DNA of 64,000 bases from Arsukibacterium sp. (lineage in GTDB: Bacteria > Pseudomonadota > Gammaproteobacteria > Enterobacterales > Alteromonadaceae). The stretch is taken from the NCBI RefSeq assembly GCF_018402695.1, contig NZ_JAGYIM010000009.1:62001-126000 (forward strand), given 5' to 3'. The position numbers were made by a program, and so were the translations under genes. Every line of letters starts with the position of its first letter. Position 1 is the stretch's first letter. The notes under the pieces were generated by a model. It was not told the origin of the DNA and ran no database searches. It saw only the letters and a program-made list of their open reading frames with translations. This document shows, in pieces, positions 42,367 to 51,789 of this stretch.

Positions 42367-43740
42367 TCAGGGTGTTTTGCGGTTAAACAACTGTTTGCCA
42401 TTACTTAGTATAACCTGATTACCACCGGCATTTTTCGCCAGATACATGGCCTCATCAGCGTTTAACACTAATTCTTTCTGGCTACTACCATGCTCCGGAT
42501 ATAAGGCGATGCCAATACTGGGATTAATAGTCAGCGCCTGGCCATCTATAACGTAAGGCTGACAAAGCAGCAACCGGATATTTTCTGCCAGTTGCATGGC
42601 GGTGGCTTCACTGCTTACCTGCTCCAGTAAAATAACAAATTCATCACCACCAAAACGGGCGGCCGTATCCGTCTGGCGAATCGCCTGTTGCAGACGCTGC
42701 GCTGTTTGTTGCAGTAACGCATCACCGACATTGTGGCCAAATCGGTCATTAACCTGTTTAAATTTGTCTAAATCCAGGTATAACAATGCCAGTGTGGCTT
42801 GCTCCCGTCCGGCCCGGGCCAGTGCTGAGTGCATCCTGTCCTGAAATAGCTCGCGGTTTGGCAAAGCCGTCAATTGATCATACAACGCATGAAACTGTAA
42901 CCGGGCCAGCATTTGCTTGCGCTCAATGGAAACCGCCACCTGGGTCGCCACAAACTCCAGCATTTCCAGTTCGGCCTGGCTGTAACTGGCAGCCTGCCCC
43001 TCATTTTGTGCCAGCAATACGCCAATAATGCCGCTATGTGTTTTCAGCGGTACGGCTAACGCATTGATGTCTGGCTGCACAGCGGCCAGCGTCCTGCCAA
43101 CAGGCTGTGTTAGCTGCTGGCCATAAAATAACTCACTTTGACCACGCCTGAGTACTTTGTTACATAACTCCGTGGTGAGGAGCGGATTATTACTGGCTAA
43201 CGAATCAGTACTGGTATAACCAAAACGCAAGCCATTCTGGCTATCGTAGCGGGCAATCACAAAACTTTGCATTGGCATTAAGCCGGCAATAATCTGATGA
43301 ATTTGCTGATACAGCTGCTCGATATCTTCTGCTTTAAAGGCCGCTTCCGATATGGCATACAGTGCAGCCTGGCGGCGCTGTGCCAATTTCAGGCTGCTGA
43401 TATCGCGAGCCACGGCGACCCGTTGCTGCTTATCTTCCGACCAGCGGGCCGACCACAGCAAATGCACTACACTGCCATCTTTGCGAATATAGCGGTTTTC
43501 AAAGTCAAGCTTTACCGCACCCTGGTTAATTTGCTCGGCAGTAGCCACGGTCATCGGCCGATCATCCGGGTGAATAAACTCCAGCATGGAATGGCCAAGC
43601 ATTTCCTGTGGTTTATAACCAAAAATACGCTCGGCACCGGGGCTGATAAATTCAAAGCAACCGTGCTTATCTACCACGCAGATAGCATCCAGCAGCAGAT
43701 CTATATAGTTACTCAGTACGCTGTAGCTGGGTTCGGTCAT
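42367..43740 (-). CDS. PAS-GAF-GGDEF diguanylate cyclase
   Basis: Makes cyclic di-GMP from two GTP. About 457 residues: PAS sensor at about 10-115 (FEFISPGAERIFGYKPQEML), GAF at about 130-280, then GGDEF at about 290-450 with intact active site RFGGDEF. An RxxD inhibitory site (RQTD) five residues before GGDEF indicates product inhibition. No EAL domain and no membrane segment, so a cytosolic sensor. Start ATG 43740 is preferred over a GTG five codons upstream. Confidence 0.92.
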   Translation of the reverse strand: MTEPSYSVLSNYIDLLLDAICVVDKHGCFEFISPGAERIFGYKPQEMLGHSMLEFIHPDDRPMTVATAEQINQGAVKLDFENRYIRKDGSVVHLLWSARWSEDKQQRVAVARDISSLKLAQRRQAALYAISEAAFKAEDIEQLYQQIHQIIAGLMPMQSFVIARYDSQNGLRFGYTSTDSLASNNPLLTTELCNKVLRRGQSELFYGQQLTQPVGRTLAAVQPDINALAVPLKTHSGIIGVLLAQNEGQAASYSQAELEMLEFVATQVAVSIERKQMLARLQFHALYDQLTALPNRELFQDRMHSALARAGREQATLALLYLDLDKFKQVNDRFGHNVGDALLQQTAQRLQQAIRQTDTAARFGGDEFVILLEQVSSEATAMQLAENIRLLLCQPYVIDGQALTINPSIGIALYPEHGSSQKELVLNADEAMYLAKNAGGNQVILSNGKQLFNRKTP

Positions 43741-43830
43741 TTTATTCAGCTTCACAAATTATAGTGCTGTTACCCGGATGTCGCCCCCGGCTTGCTGGCT
43801 TAACAATAGCATGAATTCAGCAAAGGCAAA

Positions 43831-45381
43831 CTATGCTGAGATCAGCGCTGCGCGCAATAACTGACAATTTAACCAGGTCATACCGTAAATGGTTAATTGC
43901 GGGTTAGCGCCTAAGCTGGTGGGCAGGATAGAACCATCGAATATCGACAGGTTTTGCAGCTGATGATGACGGCCCTGCTGGTTCACCACGCCTTTGCTGG
44001 CGTCGGCACTCATATTACAACCACCCATGACGTGGGCCGATGCCACGGTTTGCCGGTATTTTTGCATTGGCAGTGCTTCAATAGCCGCTTTGGCCTCACC
44101 CCAGCTACTATATAGTTTGGCATCGTGGTGAATGGGTAATACCTGCTTAGCACCGGCAGCAAATTGCATCTGCGCCATTGATAATAAGGCCCTGCGTGCA
44201 CCGTGCCATAGGTAGTTAGTGATCGGGTAATCCAGCACCGGCTGCTGCTGACTATCGAGCATAACCCTGCCGCCCTGGCTTTGCGGGTGAAAGCCATCGC
44301 GCAGCAGTGCTATCGTTACCTGCAGCTGGTTAAACTGTTGCATTAAAGCCGCATGCTGCTCGCCCGTGCCCAGCAGTTTAGTGGCCATTAATACCGGATG
44401 CACCGGTGCCGCCTCCAGTTTATAGCCAATCTGGTCGCTATCTGGCCAGACAAACTGATCAGAGTAAATAGACTGCGGTGCCCCGGCATGGCCGTTAATA
44501 TCTTCAGCAAACAGTCCACCGCTGATCAGCGACGGGTGCAAATAGGTGTGTTTACCCAGCCGGCCGGAGGGGTCTGGCACGTCGGAGCGCAGTAAAATAG
44601 CCGGCGAACCAATAGCGCCCGCCGCCAGGATGTAGTGTTTCGCCTTAATGCTGACGTTAATATCGCTGCGGGGCTGAAAATGCTGATCGACCGGCACGGC
44701 CTCAAGGCTGGTGATGTTGTCGCCCTGCCAGTGCAATTTGCGCACAGACAGCCGCGAAATTAAGGTCGCGCCCAATGCCAGCGCCGCCGGAATAGTACTG
44801 ACCAGCATCGACTGCTTGCCGTTAATCGGGCAGCCCATGCCGCAATAACCCAGGTTAGCGCAACCATTTACATTGCGGCTGATGACGGTGTATTCCCACC
44901 CCAGCGCTTCGCAGCCACGTTGCAGCACACTGTTATTTGCATTGGGCGCGACAGGCCAGGGCTTGATATTCAGCCGTTGCTCTGCTTTTTCAAAATATGG
45001 GGTTAACTCGTTAGCACCAGTAAATTTCAGGCCAAACTCACTGTGCCAATAATCCAGTGTCGGCTGCGGCGTGCGAATAGAAGTGGTCCAGTTAACGGTG
45101 GTAGAGCCACCAACGGTGCGCCCCTGCAGAATGCCAATCGCCTGATCCCGGGTTTTACGGGCCGCCCCTTCCTGATACAAATTGGGGTAAGCCCAGCGCT
45201 CTTCCATCACAAAATCATCGCGGGTGTAGTAAGCGCCTTCTTCCAGCAATAAAACCTTAAAACCCGCCTGCGCCAGTTGCTCCGCAGCAATACCGCCACC
45301 GGCGCCCGTGCCGATAATTACGATATCCGCTTCAAACTGCTGATCCTGCGTAAACTGGCTGGCATCCAGATGATTAGTCAT
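43831..45381 (-). CDS. GMC-family FAD oxidoreductase
   Basis: A 516-residue flavoprotein of the glucose-methanol-choline group: N-terminal FAD motif GTGAGGGIAAEQLAQAGF (near 25), the GMC block RTVGGSTTVNWT near 108, and the C-terminal catalytic His region VASAHVMGGCNM. The family includes alcohol, sugar and cholesterol oxidases. It has no signal peptide; its partner upstream has a Tat signal and could carry it to the periplasm. It starts on the stop codon of that partner. The substrate is unknown; no cytochrome subunit is nearby. Confidence 0.88.
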   Translation of the reverse strand: MTNHLDASQFTQDQQFEADIVIIGTGAGGGIAAEQLAQAGFKVLLLEEGAYYTRDDFVMEERWAYPNLYQEGAARKTRDQAIGILQGRTVGGSTTVNWTTSIRTPQPTLDYWHSEFGLKFTGANELTPYFEKAEQRLNIKPWPVAPNANNSVLQRGCEALGWEYTVISRNVNGCANLGYCGMGCPINGKQSMLVSTIPAALALGATLISRLSVRKLHWQGDNITSLEAVPVDQHFQPRSDINVSIKAKHYILAAGAIGSPAILLRSDVPDPSGRLGKHTYLHPSLISGGLFAEDINGHAGAPQSIYSDQFVWPDSDQIGYKLEAAPVHPVLMATKLLGTGEQHAALMQQFNQLQVTIALLRDGFHPQSQGGRVMLDSQQQPVLDYPITNYLWHGARRALLSMAQMQFAAGAKQVLPIHHDAKLYSSWGEAKAAIEALPMQKYRQTVASAHVMGGCNMSADASKGVVNQQGRHHQLQNLSIFDGSILPTSLGANPQLTIYGMTWLNCQLLRAALISA

Positions 45382-45884
45382 TAACGAAACCTCGGCGCAG
45401 TATAATCCAACGCCAGCCAGTGCTCTGGCTGGCCATAGTAAGCGCCATATAACAGCTCGCGCAGGCCATGATAAGCTTGCTGCAATACTGCAAGATAACT
45501 GTCGCGCCAGCTATCCAGCAGCGCCAGCCGCTGTTGCACTGTTAATTCTGCAAGCTGGGTAATATGACCAGTCAGGCCCAGCCGGCTGAACCGGTTGGCT
45601 AACAGATTAAACAGCTGATGCAGCTCCTGCTGCTGGCGCAGTGGTAAAAAAGGTAAAAAATCATTGATCGCGGCTTTAGTTCGCGCAAGCTCAGCAGCGG
45701 CTAAGGTCGCATCTTCGGGTAAAGCGCCGTACAATAGTGCAGGTAGTGCGGCCGACAAGACTAACTCCCGGTTGCTCTGATCCGGACTGAGGCTTTGCCG
45801 CCAGCCATAAGTACCGAGGGTAATGCCTAGACTGGCTGCAGCAGCAAACGCAATGCCGGAGAAAACAAATTGCCGCCGATCCAT
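45381..45884 (-). CDS. Tat-type small subunit of the GMC oxidoreductase
   Basis: A 167-residue protein starting MDRRQFVFSGIAFAAAASLG: a twin-arginine signal followed by a hydrophobic stretch. The rest is helical and resembles gluconate 2-dehydrogenase subunit 3 in size and layout. Its stop overlaps the GMC start by one base. By family precedent it would be exported folded with the flavoprotein as passenger. Function is inferred from the pairing. Confidence 0.78.
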   Translation of the reverse strand: MDRRQFVFSGIAFAAAASLGITLGTYGWRQSLSPDQSNRELVLSAALPALLYGALPEDATLAAAELARTKAAINDFLPFLPLRQQQELHQLFNLLANRFSRLGLTGHITQLAELTVQQRLALLDSWRDSYLAVLQQAYHGLRELLYGAYYGQPEHWLALDYTAPRFR

Positions 45885-45936
45885 AGTGCTGCACCATAAG
45901 TAAAATTTAACCCATTGTTTATCAGGATACGTCCAT

Positions 45937-46938
45937 TTGCAAGCTCAGCTCAGACCAGTCGTTCATGCGCCGTTCCAGCCCGCCTGGTGGTTACGGCATG
46001 CCCACCTGCAAACCATTTTTGCTAAATATTTAAGCCCGAAACAGCAGTTACATACTGCTGCCGAACTGTTCAGCCTGCCTGATGGTGACGAGCTGCAGCT
46101 AAACTGGCTGCACGCTAACAAGGCAACCACAGAGACACCGCTGCTGATACTATTGCATGGTCTGGCCGGCGATATTAACAGCCATTATATTCAGGCCATG
46201 CTGGCGCAGTGCCGGACGCTTAACTGGTCAGCAGTGCTGCTGCATTTTCGTGGCTGCAATGGCAAACCGAATAAACTGCCGCGGGCTTATCATAGTGGTG
46301 ACACCGCCGATGCGGCGCTGGTAATTAATGCCATTAAACAACGCTACCCTGGCCGGCCTTTAGTCGCTGTAGGCTATTCACTGGGTGGCAATGTGCTGCT
46401 GAAATATTGTGGCGAACAGGCAGCCCACAATCCCCTGGCAGCGGCCGTGGCGGTGTGTCCGCCCTTATCGCTGGCGGCCTGCGCTAAACGGATTAATACC
46501 GGCAGCAGCAAATTGTACCAGCGCTATTTACTGGGCCGGTTAAAGCGTAGCACCCTGTTAAAGCTGCAGCAGTTTACTGATTTTCCGCTGCCTTTAACGC
46601 CAGAGCAGGTGCAGGGCTTTGCCAGTATTGAGCAGTTTGACGAGCATTTTACCGCACCCATTCATGGCTTTAACAATGCCCAGGATTATTACCAACGCGC
46701 CAGTGGCATGGCGTTTTTGCGCCATATTCAGATCCCCACCTTGATTATTCACGCCAAGGATGACCCCTTTCTAAGCGATGAGGTGATCCCTAAACCCACC
46801 GAGCTAAGTCCGCATGTGCAATATGAGCTGACCAGCGGTGGCGGCCATGTTGGCTTTGTGTATGGCAGCCCGTTCAAACCGCAATTCTGGCTGAACCAGC
46901 GTATTCCCGCCTTTATAAAACAGCAGTTGAACTTATGA
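45937..46938 (+). CDS. yheT: alpha/beta hydrolase YheT
   Basis: A 333-residue serine hydrolase of the ABHD/EstA group. It begins at a TTG (no nearby ATG; AGGA 10 bp upstream) with [20 protein letters not shown], the family's N-terminal HLQT. The nucleophile lies in GYSLGG (near 150), with HGLAGD near 72, and a C-terminal His in [11 protein letters not shown]. coli YheT aligns end to end. It overlaps yheU by 4 bp. In E. coli yheT follows yheS directly; here 10 kb lies between them. Confidence 0.92.
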   Translation: MQAQLRPVVHAPFQPAWWLRHAHLQTIFAKYLSPKQQLHTAAELFSLPDGDELQLNWLHANKATTETPLLILLHGLAGDINSHYIQAMLAQCRTLNWSAVLLHFRGCNGKPNKLPRAYHSGDTADAALVINAIKQRYPGRPLVAVGYSLGGNVLLKYCGEQAAHNPLAAAVAVCPPLSLAACAKRINTGSSKLYQRYLLGRLKRSTLLKLQQFTDFPLPLTPEQVQGFASIEQFDEHFTAPIHGFNNAQDYYQRASGMAFLRHIQIPTLIIHAKDDPFLSDEVIPKPTELSPHVQYELTSGGGHVGFVYGSPFKPQFWLNQRIPAFIKQQLNL

Positions 46939-47171
46939 TTATTCCTTATTGCGACATTGATCAAGCGACCCTGCATAACCTGATTGAATACTATGTACTG
47001 CGCGAGGGTACCGATTATGGTGAGCAGGAAATTTCCTTATCTGAGAAAGTGGCTGCGGTGAAGCGCCAGCTGCAAAGCGGCGAGGTGGTAATAGTCTATT
47101 CAGAGCTACATGAAACCGTTAATTTGATGCCGAAACAGCAATTTTTACAAGACCAACACAGCCAGCCTTAA
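46935..47171 (+). CDS. yheU: YheU-family protein
   Basis: A 78-residue protein, [20 protein letters not shown] at the start and [19 protein letters not shown] next, matching E. coli YheU (72 residues). Function unknown; always coupled with yheT, here by a 4-bp overlap. Its stop codon lies inside a hairpin and overlaps the end of the convergent pyrophosphatase gene by 4 bp. Confidence 0.92.
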   Translation: MIIPYCDIDQATLHNLIEYYVLREGTDYGEQEISLSEKVAAVKRQLQSGEVVIVYSELHETVNLMPKQQFLQDQHSQP

Positions 47172-47184
47172 AGCTGGCTGGCTT
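47160..47184 (+). terminator. hairpin over convergent stop codons
   Basis: AGCCAGC-CTTAAA-GCTGGCT followed by GGCTTTT. The stem spans the yheU stop and the last codons of the convergent gene. A plausible terminator for yheTU. Confidence 0.5.
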
Positions 47185-48700
47185 TTAACAATGCCATTGC
47201 TGCCGCTGCGCCCTCAATCTGCTGTATCTGAATATTACCGTCAGCGCCTTTGTAGTGTTCAAACCAGAGCTGCAGTTGCGCTGTGATCCCGGGGAACTGA
47301 CGTTGTAATTCCGCCAGGTCGGTAACGCCTGAAAGCGGTCCCTTTAACGGTACTGCCAGCAGTTTGTCGTCCTGCTCGCCATTGTCCAGCATCCGCATTA
47401 CGCCAACCAACCGCACTTGCTGCACTGTGCCCTGCGACAGGGCCTGCCCCAGCACCAGCACATCCACTGGATCGCCATCGCCCCCCTGCTCTTTTGCCAG
47501 CAAAGTGTTAGTAACAATGCCGTAATTTGCCGGGTAAGCCAGATAATGAATTTGTCGCCGCTCGCCCCTCTGTTGCTCCCATTCCAGCTGCAGCGGCGCT
47601 GTTTTATCCTGTTGCCATTTGGCATTGTTGCCGGCAGCAATTTCAATCAACACATTGACACTGCCATCCGCGTTTACTGCAGGTGGCAATTGCTGTAGTC
47701 CGGTAGCCAATTTTGTCCGGCCCAGATATTGGCGTTTGTCACATGGTAACGGCATACCTCGCTGGCTCAGAGCAATACCGAGCATACCCCAACTGTTTTC
47801 TTCAGGCTTACGCTGACACAATAACTGATTAAGCCGGGTGTAATCTGGTGTACCGCGCCAACCTAATTGCTCCGCAGTAAAATCGCCAAAAATGATCCTG
47901 TATTTATTAAGGTGCAGTAAATGGCTGTGGATCCGCTCCAGCCACTGCAGATACTCAGCGGCACTGTAATAGCCGGGAAATTGCAACTCGCTCTGCGCCC
48001 GTAAATACTGGGCCCAGTAAAACTCGACAAAAGGAATGGCAGGTTTCGGCTTAGCCCATACCCCCTCGCGTAAAAAATACAATGCCGCCCGGTAAGGGTC
48101 ATTCTGTAAGTTTTTACGCCCCAGATTGGCAGGTAATTCCTGATAGCCAATTTGGCCGCCTGCAGCATCATATAGCCAGGCATTACCCTGCAGCACCATC
48201 TGTTGCCAAAATGCGGCTGGCTCTGGCAACGCCAGCCTGGCCTGCACAACCACCGTTACCTTAAATTCAGGGCCGCCTTCTGGCATATCATAAAAAGCTG
48301 AAAAGGTGTGATGGCCATCGGTCAGGTACAGCTGGTTATCTGCACCCACAACCACCGTTTTTAACTGCTTAATATTACGCGGTTTCTTGCCGGCCTTGCT
48401 GCAGCGATAACTGTCAGGTTGGTTGGCCGCTGATTTGTGGTCAAAACTGACCTGGCGGCCCCAACCCGCGCTTTTACAAAGGTCGGCGAACAGTTGCTGG
48501 CGGCTCTCCCGGTACGCCGCCAGTTTATAGTTTACCTGCTCATGGGCAATAACACTCTGGGTAGGCCGTAAACTGGCCAGCGGCACTTCAATTACTGTGC
48601 CGGCGCTAAGGTTGTCACTACTATAATCAGCAGCCTGACTGTAGCCATTAACAGGCAATATGCCACCACAGCACAACAATAAGCCAAACCACAACCTCAT
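47168..48700 (-). CDS. secreted ParB-like domain / inorganic pyrophosphatase fusion protein
   Basis: A 510-residue protein with a signal peptide ([19 protein letters not shown], cleavage near residue 22). Residues about 30-165 resemble the ParB/sulfiredoxin-like ParBc_2 domain ([35 protein letters not shown]). A central helical part follows. Residues about 343-505 are a family I inorganic pyrophosphatase: [22 protein letters not shown], the metal-binding signature [20 protein letters not shown] and FEHYKG. A pyrophosphatase outside the cytosol would release phosphate from pyrophosphate. The start at 48700 is favoured over 48721, which would be nearly leaderless from the predicted Pho promoter. 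Divergent from a TonB receptor. Confidence 0.85.
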   Translation of the reverse strand: MRLWFGLLLCCGGILPVNGYSQAADYSSDNLSAGTVIEVPLASLRPTQSVIAHEQVNYKLAAYRESRQQLFADLCKSAGWGRQVSFDHKSAANQPDSYRCSKAGKKPRNIKQLKTVVVGADNQLYLTDGHHTFSAFYDMPEGGPEFKVTVVVQARLALPEPAAFWQQMVLQGNAWLYDAAGGQIGYQELPANLGRKNLQNDPYRAALYFLREGVWAKPKPAIPFVEFYWAQYLRAQSELQFPGYYSAAEYLQWLERIHSHLLHLNKYRIIFGDFTAEQLGWRGTPDYTRLNQLLCQRKPEENSWGMLGIALSQRGMPLPCDKRQYLGRTKLATGLQQLPPAVNADGSVNVLIEIAAGNNAKWQQDKTAPLQLEWEQQRGERRQIHYLAYPANYGIVTNTLLAKEQGGDGDPVDVLVLGQALSQGTVQQVRLVGVMRMLDNGEQDDKLLAVPLKGPLSGVTDLAELQRQFPGITAQLQLWFEHYKGADGNIQIQQIEGAAAAMALLKASQL

Positions 48701-48732
48701 AATGAGATCTCTGCAACACATTAATTTTACTA

Positions 48733-48766
48733 ATAATACTGGCCAACAATGACACTAAGATGACAA
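48733..48766 (-). promoter_or_regulatory. PhoB box and -10 facing the pyrophosphatase gene
   Basis: Minus strand TTGTCAT-CTTA-GTGTCAT (48766-48749), 10 bp, TATTAT (48738-48733). The PhoB consensus is two CTGTCAT-like repeats 11 bp apart with a -10 about 10 bp downstream and no -35 needed. Both half sites match at six of seven positions and the spacing is exact. Confidence 0.75.
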
Positions 48767-48781
48767 ACGCAGCCGGCCTCA

Positions 48782-48837
48782 ATGTCACATCAGTGAAATC
48801 TAAACGTCATTATTTTGCCATAGGCAGCCTTTAACCT
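48782..48837 (+). promoter_or_regulatory. degenerate four-repeat Pho array facing the TonB receptor gene
   Basis: Plus strand heptamers at strict 11-bp steps: ATGTCAC (48782), GTGAAAT (48793), ACGTCAT (48804), TTGCCAT (48815), matching CTGTCAT at 5, 4, 5 and 5 of 7 positions. Ten bp later comes TAACCT (48832-48837), a weak -10. Tandem PhoB sites of this period occur at some E. coli Pho promoters. Weaker evidence than the box on the other strand. Confidence 0.5.
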
Positions 48838-48874
48838 TTTGGTTATCTCTTAAAATAAATAAAAGGAACTCAGC

Positions 48875-51679
48875 ATGTTAGCTGCAAAGCGCAAAACCGG
48901 TTTTAACAAGAAGCCCATCGTTAACGGTCTGCTACTGGCGCTTAGCCTGCCCGTTGCGGCCTACGTTCAGGCGGCGGCCGTCATTGAAGGGGTGGTGCAA
49001 AAAGCCGATAACGGTTCGGTGCTATCCGGTGCTCTGGTAAAAGTTATCGACAGTCAGCAACAGGTGTTTACTGACGCTTCTGGCCGTTTTGTATTGCGCA
49101 ATGTTGACTCCGGTATGGTAACACTGGAAATCAGTTATATTGGTTTGCCTGCTCAGCGCCAGCAAATAGAAGTAACCGAGAACAGTACTAAGGCCGTGGT
49201 TATCCAGCTTACAGATGTTGAGCGCCTGGCCGTGGTCGGCCAGCGCCAGGCGCAAAATAAAGCGCTGAATATGTATCGCGCTTCCGATGCCATTACCAAT
49301 TATATTGCTGCAGATGATATGGGTCAGTTCGTTGATCAGAACGTTGCTGAATCATTGCAACGCTTACCAGGCACCTCTATCAGTCGGGATCAGGGCGAAG
49401 GCCGTTTTGTCAGTATTCGTGGTATTGCTGCCGGGTTGAGCTCAGTAACGGTAAACGGTATGCGAATTGGTACCCCGGAAGGCAGTTCGCGGGCAGTGCC
49501 ACTAGATGTTATTCCAACCGGCTCTATCGAAGGTATTTCTGTTACTAAAGCCCCCACCCCGGATATGCCGGGCGACGCGATTGGTGGCGCAGTAGATGTA
49601 AAATCAGCCTCGGCATTCGACCGAGAAGGCCGCCAGGTTCGATATCGGGCTGAAGCGTCGTACAACGAGCTTAGTAGCGAAACCAGCCCGAAATTCAGCC
49701 TGAACGCCAGTGATACCTTTAGTTTAGGTGGTGACAACAACAAAAACTTTGGCGTGGCAGCTGGCTTTAATTATCTGGACCGCAAACTCGAGTCTGACAA
49801 TGTTGAAGCAGAATACGACATGGTCGATTTTCAGGACGGTGAAGTGTTCAGTATGATTGAGCTGCAACAGCGCAAGTACTATGTCAACCGCGAGCGCATC
49901 GGTGCCAACCTTAATCTTGAGTACCGGCCTGATAGTAGCAATAAGTATTTTGCCAATACGGTGTTCAGCCGCTTTAGCGATGCAGAAACCCGCCAGCGGA
50001 GTATTTTTGTATTTGAAGATGGCACCCTGAGCAATTTTGATGGCAATAATGCCATCGTCACCGAAATGGAGCCTGATGCATTTCGCCGTCGTATTCGGTT
50101 TCGGACTAAAGAGCAGGACACCCTGGCGTTAAACCTGGGCGCCGAACATAGCCGCAGCAGCTATAACCTGGATTATTATGCCGGTGTTTCCACTACCCGT
50201 GAGCGGGTACTGGATGAAAACGAAGGTCGTTTCGAGTATACCGGTGATCCGCTTGACGCCAGTTATGTGATTGGTCAGGGTATTCCGGGCTTTGGTATTT
50301 TCAGTAATGGCGTCGCCAATACCAGCCATCTGGACAATGCTAACTATGAGCTGGACCGGGCAGTATTAGAGCCAAAAGTGATTGATGATGATGAATACAA
50401 CCTGGGTGCAAACGTTGAGCTGCCCTATGCCTTTGGCAACAACAACCTGACCTTAAAAACCGGCTTAGATCTGCGTTGGAAGCAAAAAGATAAAAATACC
50501 GATGAAGTTGAACTGCGCCGCACCCCGGATACCACGCTGGATCAATTTACCATTGGCGCGCCTGATTATGGCTTAGGCGATCTGGGCCAGGGCATCAGCT
50601 CTGCCGCCTATATTAACTTTTTTAATCAAAACCGCGCTGACTTTAGTGAACGGCCGCAAGACGTCGCCGAAAATAGCCAGCTGTCGCTGGCAGAAGACTT
50701 TATCGCCGATGAAGATATCCAGGCCGGTTATCTGATGGCTACCTACGATGGTGAGCGGAGCCGGTTAATCGCCGGGGTGCGGGTAGAGCGCACCGATTAC
50801 TCCGCCAGCGGCAACCAGCTGACATTTGATGAGGACGGTGAATTAACTATCAGCCAGCGCAGTGTCAGCAGCGATTACACCAACGTGCTGCCGGGCCTGC
50901 ATTACAGCTATGAGCTGGCGGATGATTTGATGTTACGGGCAGCCTGGACCAATACTATTGCCCGTCCAAGCTTCAATGATATTTCGCCCCGTGCTGAAAT
51001 TAATTTAGAAGACAATGAAGTTGAACTGGGCAACCCGGACCTCGACCCCTACGAGGCGACAAACTACGATCTACTATTGGACTGGTACTACAACGAAGGC
51101 AGCTTGTTATCAGCCGGGGTGTTTTATAAAGATATCGACAATTTTATCGTTGAGCTAACCAGCAATGATGTACCGGAATATGCTGGCTTCGACGTTACCC
51201 GGCCAGTAAATGCTTTAAGTGCCAGTGTCAGCGGCCTGGAGTTTGCCTGGCAGCATAGTTTTACCCAGCCGCAGCTTAATGGAGTACTAGTAGGTGCCAA
51301 CTTCACGTTGCTGGATACCGACTTAACAGTGCTGGATCGTCCTGACGAAAGCTTTAGTCTGCCAGAATCAGCCGAACAAGCCGGTAACTTTTACCTGGGT
51401 TACGAAGATAACAAATTCAGTACCCGCTTAAGTGTGTCGTACCGTGACAAATTCCTCAGTGAAGTCGGCGACGATGTTAACTATGACATCTATGTTGCTG
51501 CGCATACTCAGGTTGATATCACGGCATCATACAAGCTAAGCAAACAGGTTGAATTGGTAGCCGAGCTGATAAACCTGACCGATGAACCACTGGAGCTTTA
51601 TCAGGGGAATGCCGCTTACACCTTTCAGTTTGAAGAGTACGGTATGACATTTGCGTTCGGCGTCAAAGGCCGGTTCTAA
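48875..51679 (+). CDS. TonB-dependent outer-membrane receptor
   Basis: A 934-residue receptor: signal peptide to about residue 33 (ending VQAAA), a carboxypeptidase-regulatory-like beta-sandwich at about 36-110 (ASGRFVLRNVDSGMVTLEIS), a plug at about 125-245 (ESLQRLPGTSISRDQGEGRF and VSIRGIAAGLSSVTVNGMR), then a 22-strand barrel closing with aromatic ..GVKGRF. The N-terminal sandwich is typical of receptors for sugars and complex ligands in Alteromonadales. Divergent from a secreted pyrophosphatase across a gap with Pho sites, so a phosphorus-containing ligand is suspected (inference). AAGGAA precedes the ATG. Confidence 0.93.
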   Translation: MLAAKRKTGFNKKPIVNGLLLALSLPVAAYVQAAAVIEGVVQKADNGSVLSGALVKVIDSQQQVFTDASGRFVLRNVDSGMVTLEISYIGLPAQRQQIEVTENSTKAVVIQLTDVERLAVVGQRQAQNKALNMYRASDAITNYIAADDMGQFVDQNVAESLQRLPGTSISRDQGEGRFVSIRGIAAGLSSVTVNGMRIGTPEGSSRAVPLDVIPTGSIEGISVTKAPTPDMPGDAIGGAVDVKSASAFDREGRQVRYRAEASYNELSSETSPKFSLNASDTFSLGGDNNKNFGVAAGFNYLDRKLESDNVEAEYDMVDFQDGEVFSMIELQQRKYYVNRERIGANLNLEYRPDSSNKYFANTVFSRFSDAETRQRSIFVFEDGTLSNFDGNNAIVTEMEPDAFRRRIRFRTKEQDTLALNLGAEHSRSSYNLDYYAGVSTTRERVLDENEGRFEYTGDPLDASYVIGQGIPGFGIFSNGVANTSHLDNANYELDRAVLEPKVIDDDEYNLGANVELPYAFGNNNLTLKTGLDLRWKQKDKNTDEVELRRTPDTTLDQFTIGAPDYGLGDLGQGISSAAYINFFNQNRADFSERPQDVAENSQLSLAEDFIADEDIQAGYLMATYDGERSRLIAGVRVERTDYSASGNQLTFDEDGELTISQRSVSSDYTNVLPGLHYSYELADDLMLRAAWTNTIARPSFNDISPRAEINLEDNEVELGNPDLDPYEATNYDLLLDWYYNEGSLLSAGVFYKDIDNFIVELTSNDVPEYAGFDVTRPVNALSASVSGLEFAWQHSFTQPQLNGVLVGANFTLLDTDLTVLDRPDESFSLPESAEQAGNFYLGYEDNKFSTRLSVSYRDKFLSEVGDDVNYDIYVAAHTQVDITASYKLSKQVELVAELINLTDEPLELYQGNAAYTFQFEEYGMTFAFGVKGRF

Positions 51680-51694
51680 CCGCCCGTAGAAGGT

Positions 51695-51729
51695 AAAGCG
51701 GGCCATACATCGCGTGTGGCTCGCTTTTT
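51695..51729 (+). terminator. rho-independent terminator after the TonB receptor
   Basis: AAAGCG-G-GCCATAC-loop-GTGTGGC-T-CGCTTTTT. A stem of about 14 bp with G-T pairs and five T at the end, 16 bp after the stop codon. Confidence 0.83.
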
Positions 51730-51789
51730 CAGGTAAGCCATTTTATACTGCCGCCTCCTTAATAAAACGGAGTGTTGTAACTAACCTGT

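Noticed and set aside
36000-46000. Genomic island with integrase or attachment site
   Set aside because: No integrase, transposase, tRNA gene or flanking direct repeat was seen around the accessory block.
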